Of a stretch of 64,000 nucleotides of DNA, positions 1 through 9,478 are shown piece by piece. The stretch's first letter is position 1, and each line of letters begins with the position of its first letter. Position numbers and translations under genes: made by a program. Source of the DNA: Paenibacillaceae bacterium. Its GTDB lineage: Bacteria > Bacillota > Clostridia > Lachnospirales > Lachnospiraceae. The notes beneath the pieces are model-generated. The model was given only the letters and a program-made list of their open reading frames with translations, searched no databases and had not been told where the DNA came from. The stretch lies in assembly GCA_015057705.1 (NCBI GenBank), contig SVDU01000019.1, positions 1 to 64,000 on the forward strand. The letters are read 5' to 3'.

Positions 1-49
1 TTCAGCAACTAAATAAACTCTCTAGGGTGTTACACTTTTTATTTGCACT

Positions 50-784
50 TTGTTACACTTTGGGGTTGCAAAAAACATTCCGGGAGCTCCAATCTGGTTA
101 CACTGGATAGGAAGGATCTCTGCCCCTATTTTCTTTTTTTGCATGGCATGGGGATTTTACTATACTTCTAACAGGAAAGTCTATTTATCCAGAATGTACG
201 GATTTGGAGTTATAATGGCGTTAATAAATTACATATGTAATAATATATATCAGGATCCTTATTGCTATATAAGTAATAATATATTTGTCACATTATTTCT
301 GATCGGTGTTATTACATGGATACTAGAAATTCGTAAGAATGATATAAAGAAAGGAAACAGGTACATAATCTTCTTTTGCCTGTATCAGATTTTCAGTACG
401 ATGATCTGTATTCTTTCAAAACAGATCATAGATGGTTATGGAGTTTTCGAACTAGCAGGGGCATTAATGGGAAATATTATTTTTACGGAAGGAAGTATTT
501 TATTTGTATTTCTGGGCGTTTTAATGTATTTCACGAAAGAAAATAAAAAAAGTCTTGCAACTGCTTACATATTATTCTGTACAATCTTTTTTCTACTGGC
601 ATCATTAAATAACTTTAGTATTGAAGGACTATTTTATGAAAATTATCAATGGATGATGATTGGAACTCTACCCTTCATGTACTTGTATAATGGTAAAAAA
701 GGAAAGGGTTTTAAATATCTGTTCTATTTATTCTATCCAGTCCATATTGTGGCTTTATTCTGGATAGGAAATTTATGTTTTTAG
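50..784 (+). CDS. TraX-family membrane protein, N-terminus possibly truncated
   Basis: Hydrophobic multi-TM ORF with TraX-like 'WIGRISAPIFFFCMAWGFYYT' and C-terminal 'YLFYPVHIVALFWI'. TTG start; an in-frame stop lies at 23-25 and the usual N-terminal first TM motif is not evident. Confidence 0.65.
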   Translation: MLHFGVAKNIPGAPIWLHWIGRISAPIFFFCMAWGFYYTSNRKVYLSRMYGFGVIMALINYICNNIYQDPYCYISNNIFVTLFLIGVITWILEIRKNDIKKGNRYIIFFCLYQIFSTMICILSKQIIDGYGVFELAGALMGNIIFTEGSILFVFLGVLMYFTKENKKSLATAYILFCTIFFLLASLNNFSIEGLFYENYQWMMIGTLPFMYLYNGKKGKGFKYLFYLFYPVHIVALFWIGNLCF

Positions 785-837
785 GAATTTAAAGCATAGT
801 ATAAGGAAAATAAAATATTAGTTTAAGGGGAAATATA

Positions 838-1233
838 GTGGGAAAATACAAAGTAGTTACTCTTTGTGGAAGTACAAAGTTTAAAGATGAATTTCTAAAA
901 ATACAGAAGGAACTTACCTTAAAGGGGTGTATCGTGATTTCTGTGGGATTTTTTGAATTCAGTGAAAAAGATGAGGTTATGACAAAGGAAACAAAGGAAT
1001 TGCTTGATGATATGCATAAAAGAAAAATTGATATGGCAGATACTATTTTTGTGATTAATAAAGATGGATATATTGGTAAAAGCACAGAATCCGAAATAGA
1101 ATATGCAAAAAGTCAAGGTAAGAATATTGATTATCTGGAAGGTTGTGAGGGACAATCTTTGGAACGGGGGAGTACATATGAATTATGGGGATTTAATAGA
1201 AAGTATGGAAAGGTATGGGTCAACGAAACGTGA
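838..1233 (+). CDS. DUF4406 / nucleoside 2-deoxyribosyltransferase-like protein
   Basis: 'VVTLCGSTKFKDEF' N-terminus and 'DGYIGKSTESEIEYAKSQGK' motif; GTG start with upstream AAGGGGA. Confidence 0.7.
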   Translation: MGKYKVVTLCGSTKFKDEFLKIQKELTLKGCIVISVGFFEFSEKDEVMTKETKELLDDMHKRKIDMADTIFVINKDGYIGKSTESEIEYAKSQGKNIDYLEGCEGQSLERGSTYELWGFNRKYGKVWVNET

Positions 1234-1993
1234 TATCTGTATTCACAGCATAGGAGTAAATCCAGACCAAATACATGAAAATGTAATTATCGCACCATGG
1301 TGGGAACCATCTACTTTCCCTAATTTTGGAAATTATGAATACTTAAGTGAATCAAATTATTCTTCAATAAAAGTATGGAATCTTATGGTTGAAGACTTGA
1401 AGATTAGTTATATAAAAACAGGAATAGGTGCACCTGTATTAATGGATGTTATTTTGGCATTAGGTGTCACTTTATGCAAACAAATTATTTTTATTGGGTC
1501 TGTAGGAGCTTTGGATAATAAAATGGGTATTGGAGATATTGTGATCCCTAATTATTCCGTTTGTGGTGACGGTGCAAGTAGGTACTTAGCTTCGGAGAAA
1601 CTTGCAGATGGAGATGTATTTGGAGAGAAACAATATCCAGATAAGATCATGTTTGATCGCCTAAAAGAAGCCACCAGCCATATATGTGAAGAAAACCATG
1701 TAAAATGGCATATTGGAAATAATTTTAGCACTGATACAGTATTTGCACAGTTTGTGCATATGGACGAAATTATTGGGATGGGCTGTAATGTTATTGAGAT
1801 GGAGACCGCAGCGGCTTTTCGAGCAGCTGCATTTACTGGCATACCAATGGCAGCGCTCTTTAGTGTTTCAGACAATACTGTGGTCAACAAATCTTTAGTA
1901 AGTGGTCGCACATCAGAAGAGATGGAATATCGGAAAAAGGTACGTAGTGAGCTTTTTCCCAAAATTATTACAGAGCTCTTTCATAATAGATGA
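1178..1993 (+). CDS. Nucleoside phosphorylase (PNP/UDP phosphorylase family)
   Basis: 'IFIGSVGAL', 'GDIVIPNYSV', 'VIEMETAAAF' and 'ALFSVSDN' motifs; internal ATG at 1178 preceded by GGGGG. Confidence 0.8.
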   Translation: MNYGDLIESMERYGSTKRDICIHSIGVNPDQIHENVIIAPWWEPSTFPNFGNYEYLSESNYSSIKVWNLMVEDLKISYIKTGIGAPVLMDVILALGVTLCKQIIFIGSVGALDNKMGIGDIVIPNYSVCGDGASRYLASEKLADGDVFGEKQYPDKIMFDRLKEATSHICEENHVKWHIGNNFSTDTVFAQFVHMDEIIGMGCNVIEMETAAAFRAAAFTGIPMAALFSVSDNTVVNKSLVSGRTSEEMEYRKKVRSELFPKIITELFHNR

Positions 1994-2011
1994 GAGGTAA
2001 GAGGTACATTT

Positions 2012-2347
2012 ATGGCAGTCAGTATTTTGACAAGTATGTTCCATAATGATTTTCAGGAGATTAATGATAGATATTTCAAGATGTTTTTAAGTAAGTTTCA
2101 GCTATTTGTACCGTTACCTGTGAACATCACGAGCAGAAAATATATAGAGCACTAGGTCTTGTGGATTTTTCAGTAGAGCCACATTTTGATTGTATACATG
2201 TAACTGATGAATTATTAGAACTATCTAATGATTATTATATATGGATTATGTGATGATGCGGCAATAATATGTAAAGATGGAAATGTTGAACTTCTGGGAG
2301 ATATTTTTATATTAGATAAACATGCGGTTAAGCAGATATCATCTTAG
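2012..2347 (+). pseudogene. Peptidase E (S51) family remnant, truncated and frameshifted
   Basis: Translation gives ALGLVDFSVEPHFDCIHVTDELLELSNDYY, then a frameshift, then GLCDDAAIICKDGNVELLGDIFILDKHAVKQISS*, matching the C-terminal half of peptidase E-like proteins. No intact ORF. Confidence 0.6.
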
Positions 2348-2368
2348 GAGCGAATAATAAAAGAGCAT

Positions 2369-2911
2369 ATGAAGGAGGAACAAAATATGTCAGCAAAAAT
2401 AACAAAGGTTACCAAAGAACACCTACCATCCCTTCGCTTTATCGGAAAACGATATACAAGTGCGGACAGAATCGGTGGATTCGGACACAAATGGGGTGAG
2501 TGGTTTGAAAATGGCTGGTTTGTGTCCCTTGAAAAGCTGGGAGAACTTAAAGACATTGAAAATGGTTATATTGGTTTCATGCGCTGCAACTTTTCCAGTA
2601 TTGAAAATACCTTTGAATACTGGATTGGTATGTTCCTCCCGGAAAACACAGAGGCACCAGATGGATTCGCCTTTATAGATCTCCCGGAAAGTGATGTTGC
2701 CGTTTGCTGGATAAAAGGTAAGGAAAATGATGGGATTTATGATATGCATGAGGATTGTATATCTAAATTCCAGGAAGAAGGTATGAGAAACTTCAGAAGT
2801 GATTATGAAAACAGAGCCTGTTTCTTTGAACGATATAATTGTCCTCGTTTTACAGAACAAGATGATGAGGGAAATATAATATTGGATTATGGCATCTATT
2901 TAGCAGACTAG
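2369..2911 (+). CDS. GyrI-like / effector-binding domain protein
   Basis: 'FIGKRYT', 'FEYWIGMFLP' and 'DCISKFQEEGM' pattern of GyrI-like small-molecule-binding domains. Confidence 0.65.
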   Translation: MKEEQNMSAKITKVTKEHLPSLRFIGKRYTSADRIGGFGHKWGEWFENGWFVSLEKLGELKDIENGYIGFMRCNFSSIENTFEYWIGMFLPENTEAPDGFAFIDLPESDVAVCWIKGKENDGIYDMHEDCISKFQEEGMRNFRSDYENRACFFERYNCPRFTEQDDEGNIILDYGIYLAD

Positions 2912-2948
2912 GATTTTGACCCCAACATTTCATTATTGGAGGATTTGT

Positions 2949-3803
2949 ATGAAGAAAAATAATTATATTCACCCTGTGTTATTTGTTTTAATTATTTATT
3001 TAATATGCTTCTCGTTCAGAGCTTTTGAATATCTGCTTTTCCGAACGGACCAGTCAATGTTTGGAGAAGCATTTATCCATAAACTGCAGGGGATTCTTGT
3101 GCTTGGGATAGCATTACAATATGTATCATTTAAATGGTCAGAAATTGGATTTACGAAACATTCAGTTGTAAAAAACATATTCTATGGTTTAATGCTTGGA
3201 GCGACTGTGTATCTGATCGCCTATGGTACCGAATTTTTTATGCAGATAGGGAGAAATGGCAATCCTTCTTTGAAAATATATGTGACCAGCTATGCTATTG
3301 ATGGTAATCAGGGTATGCAGACCGGTATCCTGTTTTTCCTGTTTTGCATTGTTGGAAATATTATAAATGTGGTTATGGAAGAGGGAATCTTTCGTGGACT
3401 GTTTATCAGACTTCTGGAGGCAAAGAACTCTTTTATTAAAGCAGTGGTATTTTCTTCTGTCCTCTTTGGCCTCTGGCATATTGCAGCACCTGTTCGGAGT
3501 TTGCTGGATGGAAAAATAAGCCCCATGGGGATGCTTTTGACTGCTATTATTCTTGTTCTAACCACAGCAATTACTGGCGCAAAATTTTGTTTGCTGACTA
3601 AAATTACCGGCTCACTTTGGATGTCCATGGCGGATCATTTTTTTAATAATACTATCATTAATCTTTTACATATCACAACAATATCAGGTGCAGATCAATT
3701 ACAGGTAATTCGCATTTCCGTTGCTCAGACTCTCTCATTTTTAATTGTTCTCTTTATCTACTTTAAAAGTGGTGCTGGCAAAAAACCTACATTTCATAAT
3801 TAA
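2949..3803 (+). CDS. CPBP family intramembrane metalloprotease
   Basis: 'NVVMEEGIFRGLFIRLL' (EExxxR), 'FSSVLFGLWHIA' and C-terminal 'SMADHFFNNTIIN'. Confidence 0.85.
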   Translation: MKKNNYIHPVLFVLIIYLICFSFRAFEYLLFRTDQSMFGEAFIHKLQGILVLGIALQYVSFKWSEIGFTKHSVVKNIFYGLMLGATVYLIAYGTEFFMQIGRNGNPSLKIYVTSYAIDGNQGMQTGILFFLFCIVGNIINVVMEEGIFRGLFIRLLEAKNSFIKAVVFSSVLFGLWHIAAPVRSLLDGKISPMGMLLTAIILVLTTAITGAKFCLLTKITGSLWMSMADHFFNNTIINLLHITTISGADQLQVIRISVAQTLSFLIVLFIYFKSGAGKKPTFHN

Positions 3804-3855
3804 ATATAAATACGTTTTCAGTAAGCGGGTCAGATCTAATAATGGAGGTACTAAG

Positions 3856-4241
3856 ATGGAAAAGATTGCAGTATTAATAGGCAGTCCCAGAAGAAATGGT
3901 AATACAGAAATTCTTGCAAATGCGTTTATTGATGGAATTAGTAAACAGGAGAACAGCGTAGAAGTTATTTCTGTAATTGGAAAAAAGGTTAACGGCTGCA
4001 CAGGCTGCGATTTTTGCTACAGAGACAACAGTCATAATTGCAAGAACTTGTGTTGTTAGCTGTTTGTGCAGATGAAATACCAACCGTTTTTGACTCTCTG
4101 ATCACTATGTATCACTCTGTACTAAGCTATTTCTCTCTGGAAAATGGGGGAGTAATTACAGTTCCGGGCTTAGCCGGAAAGGGAGATATTTTAGGACATG
4201 CTGCACTTTTGGAAGCACGTAAGCTGGGCGAAAGGTTTTAG
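3856..4241 (+). pseudogene. Flavodoxin / NADPH-dependent FMN reductase family pseudogene with internal deletion and frameshift
   Basis: N-terminal MEKIAVLIGSPRRNGNTEILANAF...GCTGCDFCYR stops at 4059. The C-terminal part (ELVLLAVCADEIPTVFDSL...LEARKLG) continues in another frame; the middle of the fold is absent. Confidence 0.7.
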
Positions 4242-4272
4242 CGGTTCAAGTAGCTGAGAATTAAGTTTGGAA

Positions 4273-4794
4273 ATGGGAGAAAAAGATTTGACTGAAGAAT
4301 ATTATTTGGAAAAGCCCTGTAATTCTGATGAAGAGGCAGTAAGACTTTTGACTGATAAATGGCGGTTGTTTGGCGGTAGAATGAATCCAGGGCTTCTTAG
4401 AGACTTTACCGGAAACGATACGGAATGGATGGAATATATTGATGACCAGAGTGCCGGCAGAAATATTGGAGATGAAGTACCACAAACATTGTTCTTTCTC
4501 AAAAATAGCAATGGAACGATTTTAGGGGCAGTGTCTATAAGACATTTTCTAAATCACACAAATATTGTAGATGGCGGTCATATTGGATATGGGATATGCC
4601 CGGAATACCGGGGAAATGGATATGGCAGTCTGATTCTTAGTCTGGCTTTAAAGAAATTAAAGGAGATGGGGATTACAAAGGTCCTTGTAACCTACAAAAC
4701 CTATTCACAATCGGATTATGGAAATTTTAAAATTAAATGCGAACAACTGCTTCAGGACAAAGGATACTATGTACATATGGTTAACACCAGGTGA
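4273..4794 (+). CDS. GNAT family N-acetyltransferase
   Basis: 'GHIGYGICPEYRGNGYGSLILSLALKKLKEMG' motif A. Confidence 0.75.
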   Translation: MGEKDLTEEYYLEKPCNSDEEAVRLLTDKWRLFGGRMNPGLLRDFTGNDTEWMEYIDDQSAGRNIGDEVPQTLFFLKNSNGTILGAVSIRHFLNHTNIVDGGHIGYGICPEYRGNGYGSLILSLALKKLKEMGITKVLVTYKTYSQSDYGNFKIKCEQLLQDKGYYVHMVNTR

Positions 4795-4863
4795 ATACTG
4801 ATTAAGCAGTAATTTAGGTAAGGGCAGAGATGTTTGAAGTAGATTTTTTGCTGTAAATAATCA

Positions 4864-4904
4864 TTGCATTTTTTTTATGATGGGTATATAATGTTCATTG
4901 AACA
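4864..4904 (+). promoter_or_regulatory. Promoter TTGCAT-N17-TATAAT with adjacent palindrome TGTTCATTGAACA (candidate TetR operator)
   Basis: -35 4864-4869, -10 4887-4892, odd palindrome 4892-4904, all upstream of the TetR ATG at 4918. Confidence 0.55.
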
Positions 4905-4917
4905 GGTGGTGAATGAA

Positions 4918-5559
4918 ATGAAATCAATAAAAGATGCAACAAGTCTAACCAGCCGCGATCTTCAGGCAATTGAGAGAAGAGAACAGCTTTTGGAGTCAGC
5001 AAAAGAATTATTTGCGTTAAAGGGGTTCCACGCGACTACAACCAGAGAGATTACAAGAAACATTGGAATGGCAGACGGATTAATCTATCATTATTTTCCG
5101 GAAGGAAAGAAGCAGATGTTAGACATTATCCTGAAGGAGTTTTTAGATGACCGGTATTTATTAGTTGAAGCAGAGATTGCCGGATTAGAAGAAACGCTGT
5201 CACTTAAGGAACTGCTGATTTCACTTGGGAATATATTCTTTGCTTATATTGCAAAGGATAAATATGTTCTCCAAATTCTTTTAAAAGAAAAAAGTGAATT
5301 CTCAGAAGAGTATACAGAACGTTTCAGCCAGCATGTGAGTTTGCTTTTGGGACAAACCATGAAGCGGGTTCAAGTATTTGTTGACAGAAAAGAAATTCGT
5401 TCTTTTGATATCTTTATGATGGTTAATCAGTTTTGGAGCGCGATTTATTCCTACATTTTACAGGATGTGTTTTTTGGTAAACACAGTTTTTATCACAATG
5501 ACCGGGAACACTATCTGATTCAGGTCGTTGAATACACACTTTTAACCTGGGAACTATAG
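4918..5559 (+). CDS. TetR/AcrR family transcriptional regulator
   Basis: HTH 'RREQLLESAKELFALKGFHATTTREITRNIGMADGLIYHYFPEGKKQML'. Start moved to 4918 because upstream ATGs overlap the promoter. Confidence 0.9.
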   Translation: MKSIKDATSLTSRDLQAIERREQLLESAKELFALKGFHATTTREITRNIGMADGLIYHYFPEGKKQMLDIILKEFLDDRYLLVEAEIAGLEETLSLKELLISLGNIFFAYIAKDKYVLQILLKEKSEFSEEYTERFSQHVSLLLGQTMKRVQVFVDRKEIRSFDIFMMVNQFWSAIYSYILQDVFFGKHSFYHNDREHYLIQVVEYTLLTWEL

Positions 5560-5594
5560 TACTATAGATTCCAGGTATTCCTTATATAAATTAA

Positions 5595-5614
5595 TTCACT
5601 GTTTGTTCAGTGAA
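5595..5614 (+). promoter_or_regulatory. Inverted repeat TTCACTG-N6-CAGTGAA, candidate TetR operator
   Basis: Perfect 7-bp arms; contains TGTTCAGTGAA, closely matching TGTTCATTGAA upstream of the TetR gene. Confidence 0.5.
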
Positions 5615-5635
5615 AAAACTCAGGAGGATATGGGA

Positions 5636-6070
5636 ATGAAAGAAATAAGAACAGAGATACGAATTAACGCATCTGCCAGTGTAGTATGGAATGTTTTAAC
5701 CGATTTTCGTGCTTATCCTGATTGGAATCCATTTATGGTATATTTAAAGGGAAAACCGGCAGTAGGAGAAAGAATAGAAGTTAAGATGGTTCCGCCAGGT
5801 TCAAAAGGGATGATTTTTAAACCAAAAGTTTTGAAATTTCAAAAAGACAAAGAATTTCGCTGGCTTGGAAACACCGGCTTTCCGGGTTTATTTGATGGTG
5901 AGCATATATTAGAATTAATGGAGAATTCAGATGGTACTACGACATTCATCCAAAGAGAGAAATTTAATGGAATTTTATTGCCCCTGTTAAAAAAGTCGTT
6001 GGATAATGGAACAAAAGCCGGATTTGAAACAATGAACAAAAAATTAAAACAGATTTGTGAAACAAAATAA
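5636..6070 (+). CDS. SRPBCC family protein (polyketide cyclase-like)
   Basis: 'INASASVVWNVLTDFRAYPDWNPFM' N-terminus; RBS AGGAGG. Confidence 0.8.
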   Translation: MKEIRTEIRINASASVVWNVLTDFRAYPDWNPFMVYLKGKPAVGERIEVKMVPPGSKGMIFKPKVLKFQKDKEFRWLGNTGFPGLFDGEHILELMENSDGTTTFIQREKFNGILLPLLKKSLDNGTKAGFETMNKKLKQICETK

Positions 6071-6155
6071 AAAAATTGAAAAAAATATTTTATTCTATTC
6101 CTGTTTTATGGTAATATAAAACTATTAAATCATATAGGTTAATAGGAGAAAAACA

Positions 6156-7721
6156 TTGAAGGAATACAATAAAAAAATAAAAGAGGAAATAGCTGAATTC
6201 AGAGAAGCCGGTCATAAGTTCGTGAATAATGAAATTACTGCCGCTGAATTTAAGGGAAAATCCGGAGGCATGGGGGTTTATGCGCAAAGGGGCGGCAAAG
6301 CTTTTATGATTCGTTTGAGGATACCCTGCGGGATCTTATCATTTTCCCATTTGAAATTAATCCATAAATTTGCCGTGCAATATGGTTTAGATAGAATTCA
6401 TCTAACTACCAGGCAGGCAATTCAGCTTCATGATCTGGATATTGATTCTGTCTGTGATATTATGGAAACGGCCATTGACCATGGTTTGTATACAAGAGGG
6501 GGCGGCGGCAATTATCCCCGTAATGTAGCCTTGTCTCCCCTGTCTGGTGTGGATAAAGAGGAAGTTTTTGATCCCACTCCCTACGCTCTGCAGGTGAACC
6601 GGTACATCATGGAGCGGATTATGGAATATCATTTGCCCCGTAAGCTGAAAATAGCATTTTCCAACAATGAAACAGATACAGCTAACTGTACCATCAATGA
6701 TCTGGGCTTTATGGCAGTCATGGATGAAGGAATCCCTTCTTTTAAGATATACCTGGCAGGCGGATTAGGCAATAATCCTGCAGTGGCCTTACCATATGAT
6801 GAACTGATTCCGCCAAACCAGGTTCTGTACCATGTGGAAGCTGTTACAAGAATATTTGCGGCAGAAGGAGATTATGAGAACAAGGGAAAAGCAAGACTGA
6901 GATACATTCCAAAAAGGATGGGGGAAGAAGCGTTCATGGAGTGTTACAAAAACCATCTCGCCCAGGCGAAGGAATCCATGGACTTAACTTTAAATGTGGA
7001 AGCAGCCGAAATATGTGAGGCGGCAGATAAGCTGCACTCTGCAGATATCCATACAGACAGCAGTAATCTCATCGCCCAAAAACAAGCGGGATTTTATACA
7101 GCTGTCATTCATCCCCAGTGCGGACAGCTGCCTGTAAAAGCCCTTGAAGAAATCATTACATTTTTGATGGATAAACAGCAGGACATTCGCCTTAGTATGA
7201 CGGAAAGCATGTACATCCGCAACCTGTCCAGAGAAGAAGGAGAAAAGCTTCTTGGAAGAATGGAAGAGTACAATCAGGTTACCAGAATTGGCATGAGTGT
7301 GAGCTGTGTGGGAGTGCCAACCTGCCAGATAGGCGTTTTAGAGAGCCAGACATTATTAAAAGAAATAAACAGGGCACTGATGGAAAATAATATTAACACG
7401 GATTATCTGCCTTGTGTTTCCATATCAGGATGTTTTAATTCCTGTTCCAGGCACCAGGTAAGCGAAATTGGCTTTGCTGGCTGTAAAAAACGTATTTCCG
7501 ATGCTCCGGCAGAGGCATTTGAACTTCATGTAGGTGGAGCAGTGAATAAAGATGACACTCATATGGGGAACTGCATGGGTGCATTAAGAAAGGAAGATAT
7601 TCCGTATTTTATGGTGAAGCTGTCCCAGGCATTAGATACAAAAGGAATGTATTTTATGGATTATCTGAAGGAATGCCAGGAAGAGTTTGAGGATTTGACC
7701 AAACCATATCTGATCGGCTAA
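6156..7721 (+). CDS. Nitrite/sulfite reductase (siroheme-[4Fe-4S] protein)
   Basis: Ferredoxin-like half domains ('GGMGVYAQR', 'LTTRQAIQLH', 'RGGGGNYPRNV') and Cys motifs 'CVGVPTC' and 'SGCFNSCSRHQ'; TTG start. Confidence 0.85.
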   Translation: MKEYNKKIKEEIAEFREAGHKFVNNEITAAEFKGKSGGMGVYAQRGGKAFMIRLRIPCGILSFSHLKLIHKFAVQYGLDRIHLTTRQAIQLHDLDIDSVCDIMETAIDHGLYTRGGGGNYPRNVALSPLSGVDKEEVFDPTPYALQVNRYIMERIMEYHLPRKLKIAFSNNETDTANCTINDLGFMAVMDEGIPSFKIYLAGGLGNNPAVALPYDELIPPNQVLYHVEAVTRIFAAEGDYENKGKARLRYIPKRMGEEAFMECYKNHLAQAKESMDLTLNVEAAEICEAADKLHSADIHTDSSNLIAQKQAGFYTAVIHPQCGQLPVKALEEIITFLMDKQQDIRLSMTESMYIRNLSREEGEKLLGRMEEYNQVTRIGMSVSCVGVPTCQIGVLESQTLLKEINRALMENNINTDYLPCVSISGCFNSCSRHQVSEIGFAGCKKRISDAPAEAFELHVGGAVNKDDTHMGNCMGALRKEDIPYFMVKLSQALDTKGMYFMDYLKECQEEFEDLTKPYLIG

Positions 7722-7831
7722 ATTGCTCCCCGTGGGTGTTCTTCGGTAGTGTTCTTTGCAATAATAAGACTCATAATGCATAAAGTAAGGTAAGATGCCA
7801 CTGCGTGCATAATTCCTGAAGGGATGTCAAA

Positions 7832-8788
7832 ATGGGATTTCTGGTCAGACTGCTTGAAAAAGGCAGCTTAAAAAAACCGCTTCATTTTACCCTGGATAAA
7901 ATTGTAGAAGAATACATACCTGCCGGTGAAATGCCTCCATATGCACAAGAACTGAAAGCTCTTGCCTCTAAGAACAATCTTAATTTAAAGGATATTGCTG
8001 AACTGGCTGTCTTGGTAAGGTCTGAGATTGACCAACTGAAAGATGAAGTGGAAACCTTTGTGGTTGTAACGGAGAAGGCAAAACGGGTACAGGCAAATCT
8101 TAACTTATGGAATGAAATTCTAAATGAATTGACCTGGGATTATTCCTATCAGGATGAGGTGACTGACACCGATACGTTTGTCCGTTCAAAAGCGGTGGAG
8201 GAGATTCCACGGATGCACCATGCCATAACTCAGCTTCTTGGGGAAAAAGAAGTCCTGCAGCTGGAATCACAGCTTGTTCTTCAGTCAGAGATTCTGCAAA
8301 GCAGCATATTTAACTTAGAACAGACACTGCTTGCAATGATCCCTGAGATCAGGAATCTAAAAGAAAAGAAATTGAAACTGGAAGAAGAAATCAAAAGCTT
8401 TCAAAAAGATGCAGAAGAGTTGAAAAAAATGGGGGAAGCAGCTGATCCGAAGCGATCCACACAGTTATCAGAAAAAGGCAAGGCGCTGGTTATCAGAAAG
8501 AAGAATCTCGCAGCCAGCGAAAAAGAGATGAATGCCTATATGGAGGCAGTGCAGAAAACGGCGATCCAGATATTTAATGTCTTTAAAGAGGTATCCCGGT
8601 CTGCCGTAGAAGGGGTAAGAACTGCAATTAACAGGCTGACTTCAGAAAACAGAAAAGCATTAAGGAAAGCGGAAGATACACAGGGCTTTACCGAAGGGAG
8701 AAAAAAGCTGTCCCATCTTTATACACTCCTTGAACTCCTTGATGAATGTATGAGGGTTTATCAGAAATATGACCGGCTAAAGTCATAA
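7832..8788 (+). CDS. Hypothetical coiled-coil protein
   Basis: Long charged heptad-like region 'EIRNLKEKKLKLEEEIKSFQKDAEELKKM'; no recognised catalytic motif. Confidence 0.55.
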   Translation: MGFLVRLLEKGSLKKPLHFTLDKIVEEYIPAGEMPPYAQELKALASKNNLNLKDIAELAVLVRSEIDQLKDEVETFVVVTEKAKRVQANLNLWNEILNELTWDYSYQDEVTDTDTFVRSKAVEEIPRMHHAITQLLGEKEVLQLESQLVLQSEILQSSIFNLEQTLLAMIPEIRNLKEKKLKLEEEIKSFQKDAEELKKMGEAADPKRSTQLSEKGKALVIRKKNLAASEKEMNAYMEAVQKTAIQIFNVFKEVSRSAVEGVRTAINRLTSENRKALRKAEDTQGFTEGRKKLSHLYTLLELLDECMRVYQKYDRLKS

Positions 8789-8804
8789 TCTGACATTGCC
8801 GGTC

Positions 8805-9299
8805 TTACTGTTCTTCCAAGGATGAAAGAAGCTTCTTCAATAACTGGTCCAGCTGGGCCAGTTCTTCTTTTGTCAGCCCTTTTAACAGGGACTCTTCTGT
8901 CTGGGTATGGGATATGACCGCCCGGGAAATTAGATCATAACCTGCGTTGGTCAGCTGAACATAGATCGTTCTTCTGTCTTCGCTGTCATGAACTCTTTTA
9001 ACCAAATCTTTTTTCTCCAGAGTATCAATGCGGTTTGTAATGGCTCCCGAAGTGATCATAAGTGACTGATACAGATCCGTGGGTTTTAATTTATATTCTC
9101 CGCCGGAACGACGCAGTGTTGCCAACACGTCAAATTCACCGCTGTTTAACTGATAGAGGGAAAAATTCTCCGCCAATCTCCTTTCTGAATGCTTGACAGT
9201 TCTTTTAAGTCTTCCCCAAACCGCCATCGGTGACGCATCAAGATCCGGAAGCTCATGAGCCCATTGATCAATTATTTTATCAACATTATCTTTTTTCAT
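8805..9299 (-). CDS. MarR family transcriptional regulator
   Basis: wHTH 'FDVLATLRRSGGEYKLKPTDLYQSLMITSGAITNRIDTLEKKDLVKRVHDSEDRRTIYVQLT'. Confidence 0.9.
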   Translation of the reverse strand: MKKDNVDKIIDQWAHELPDLDASPMAVWGRLKRTVKHSERRLAENFSLYQLNSGEFDVLATLRRSGGEYKLKPTDLYQSLMITSGAITNRIDTLEKKDLVKRVHDSEDRRTIYVQLTNAGYDLISRAVISHTQTEESLLKGLTKEELAQLDQLLKKLLSSLEEQ

Positions 9300-9354
9300 A
9301 TTTTTAGTGTAACACCTGGAATTAAAAAGTACAAGGTAATTTTAATGTGAAGTT

Positions 9355-9436
9355 TCTTAATTTTAAATATCTTAACATTAAAATACTTGACAATCAAGAT
9401 GACAAGCGATACACTTAATATGTCTTAAAGTTAAGA
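9355..9436 (+). promoter_or_regulatory. Divergent MarR/EamA control region: TTGACA-N17-TACACT promoter flanked by TCTTAA-N2-TTAA repeats
   Basis: TCTTAA-TT-TTAAAT (9355-9368), TCTTAA-CA-TTAAAA (9370-9383), TCTTAA-AG-TTAAGA (9423-9436); -35 9387-9392, -10 9410-9415. Confidence 0.55.
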
Positions 9437-9478
9437 TACTTAAACATGAGATAAATAATAAGGAAAAGAGGATAAAAA

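Noticed and set aside
1552-1962. 136-aa minus ORF
   Set aside because: Lies entirely inside the nucleoside phosphorylase gene, antisense.
2423-2860. 145-aa minus ORF
   Set aside because: Antisense to the GyrI-like gene; no recognisable domain.
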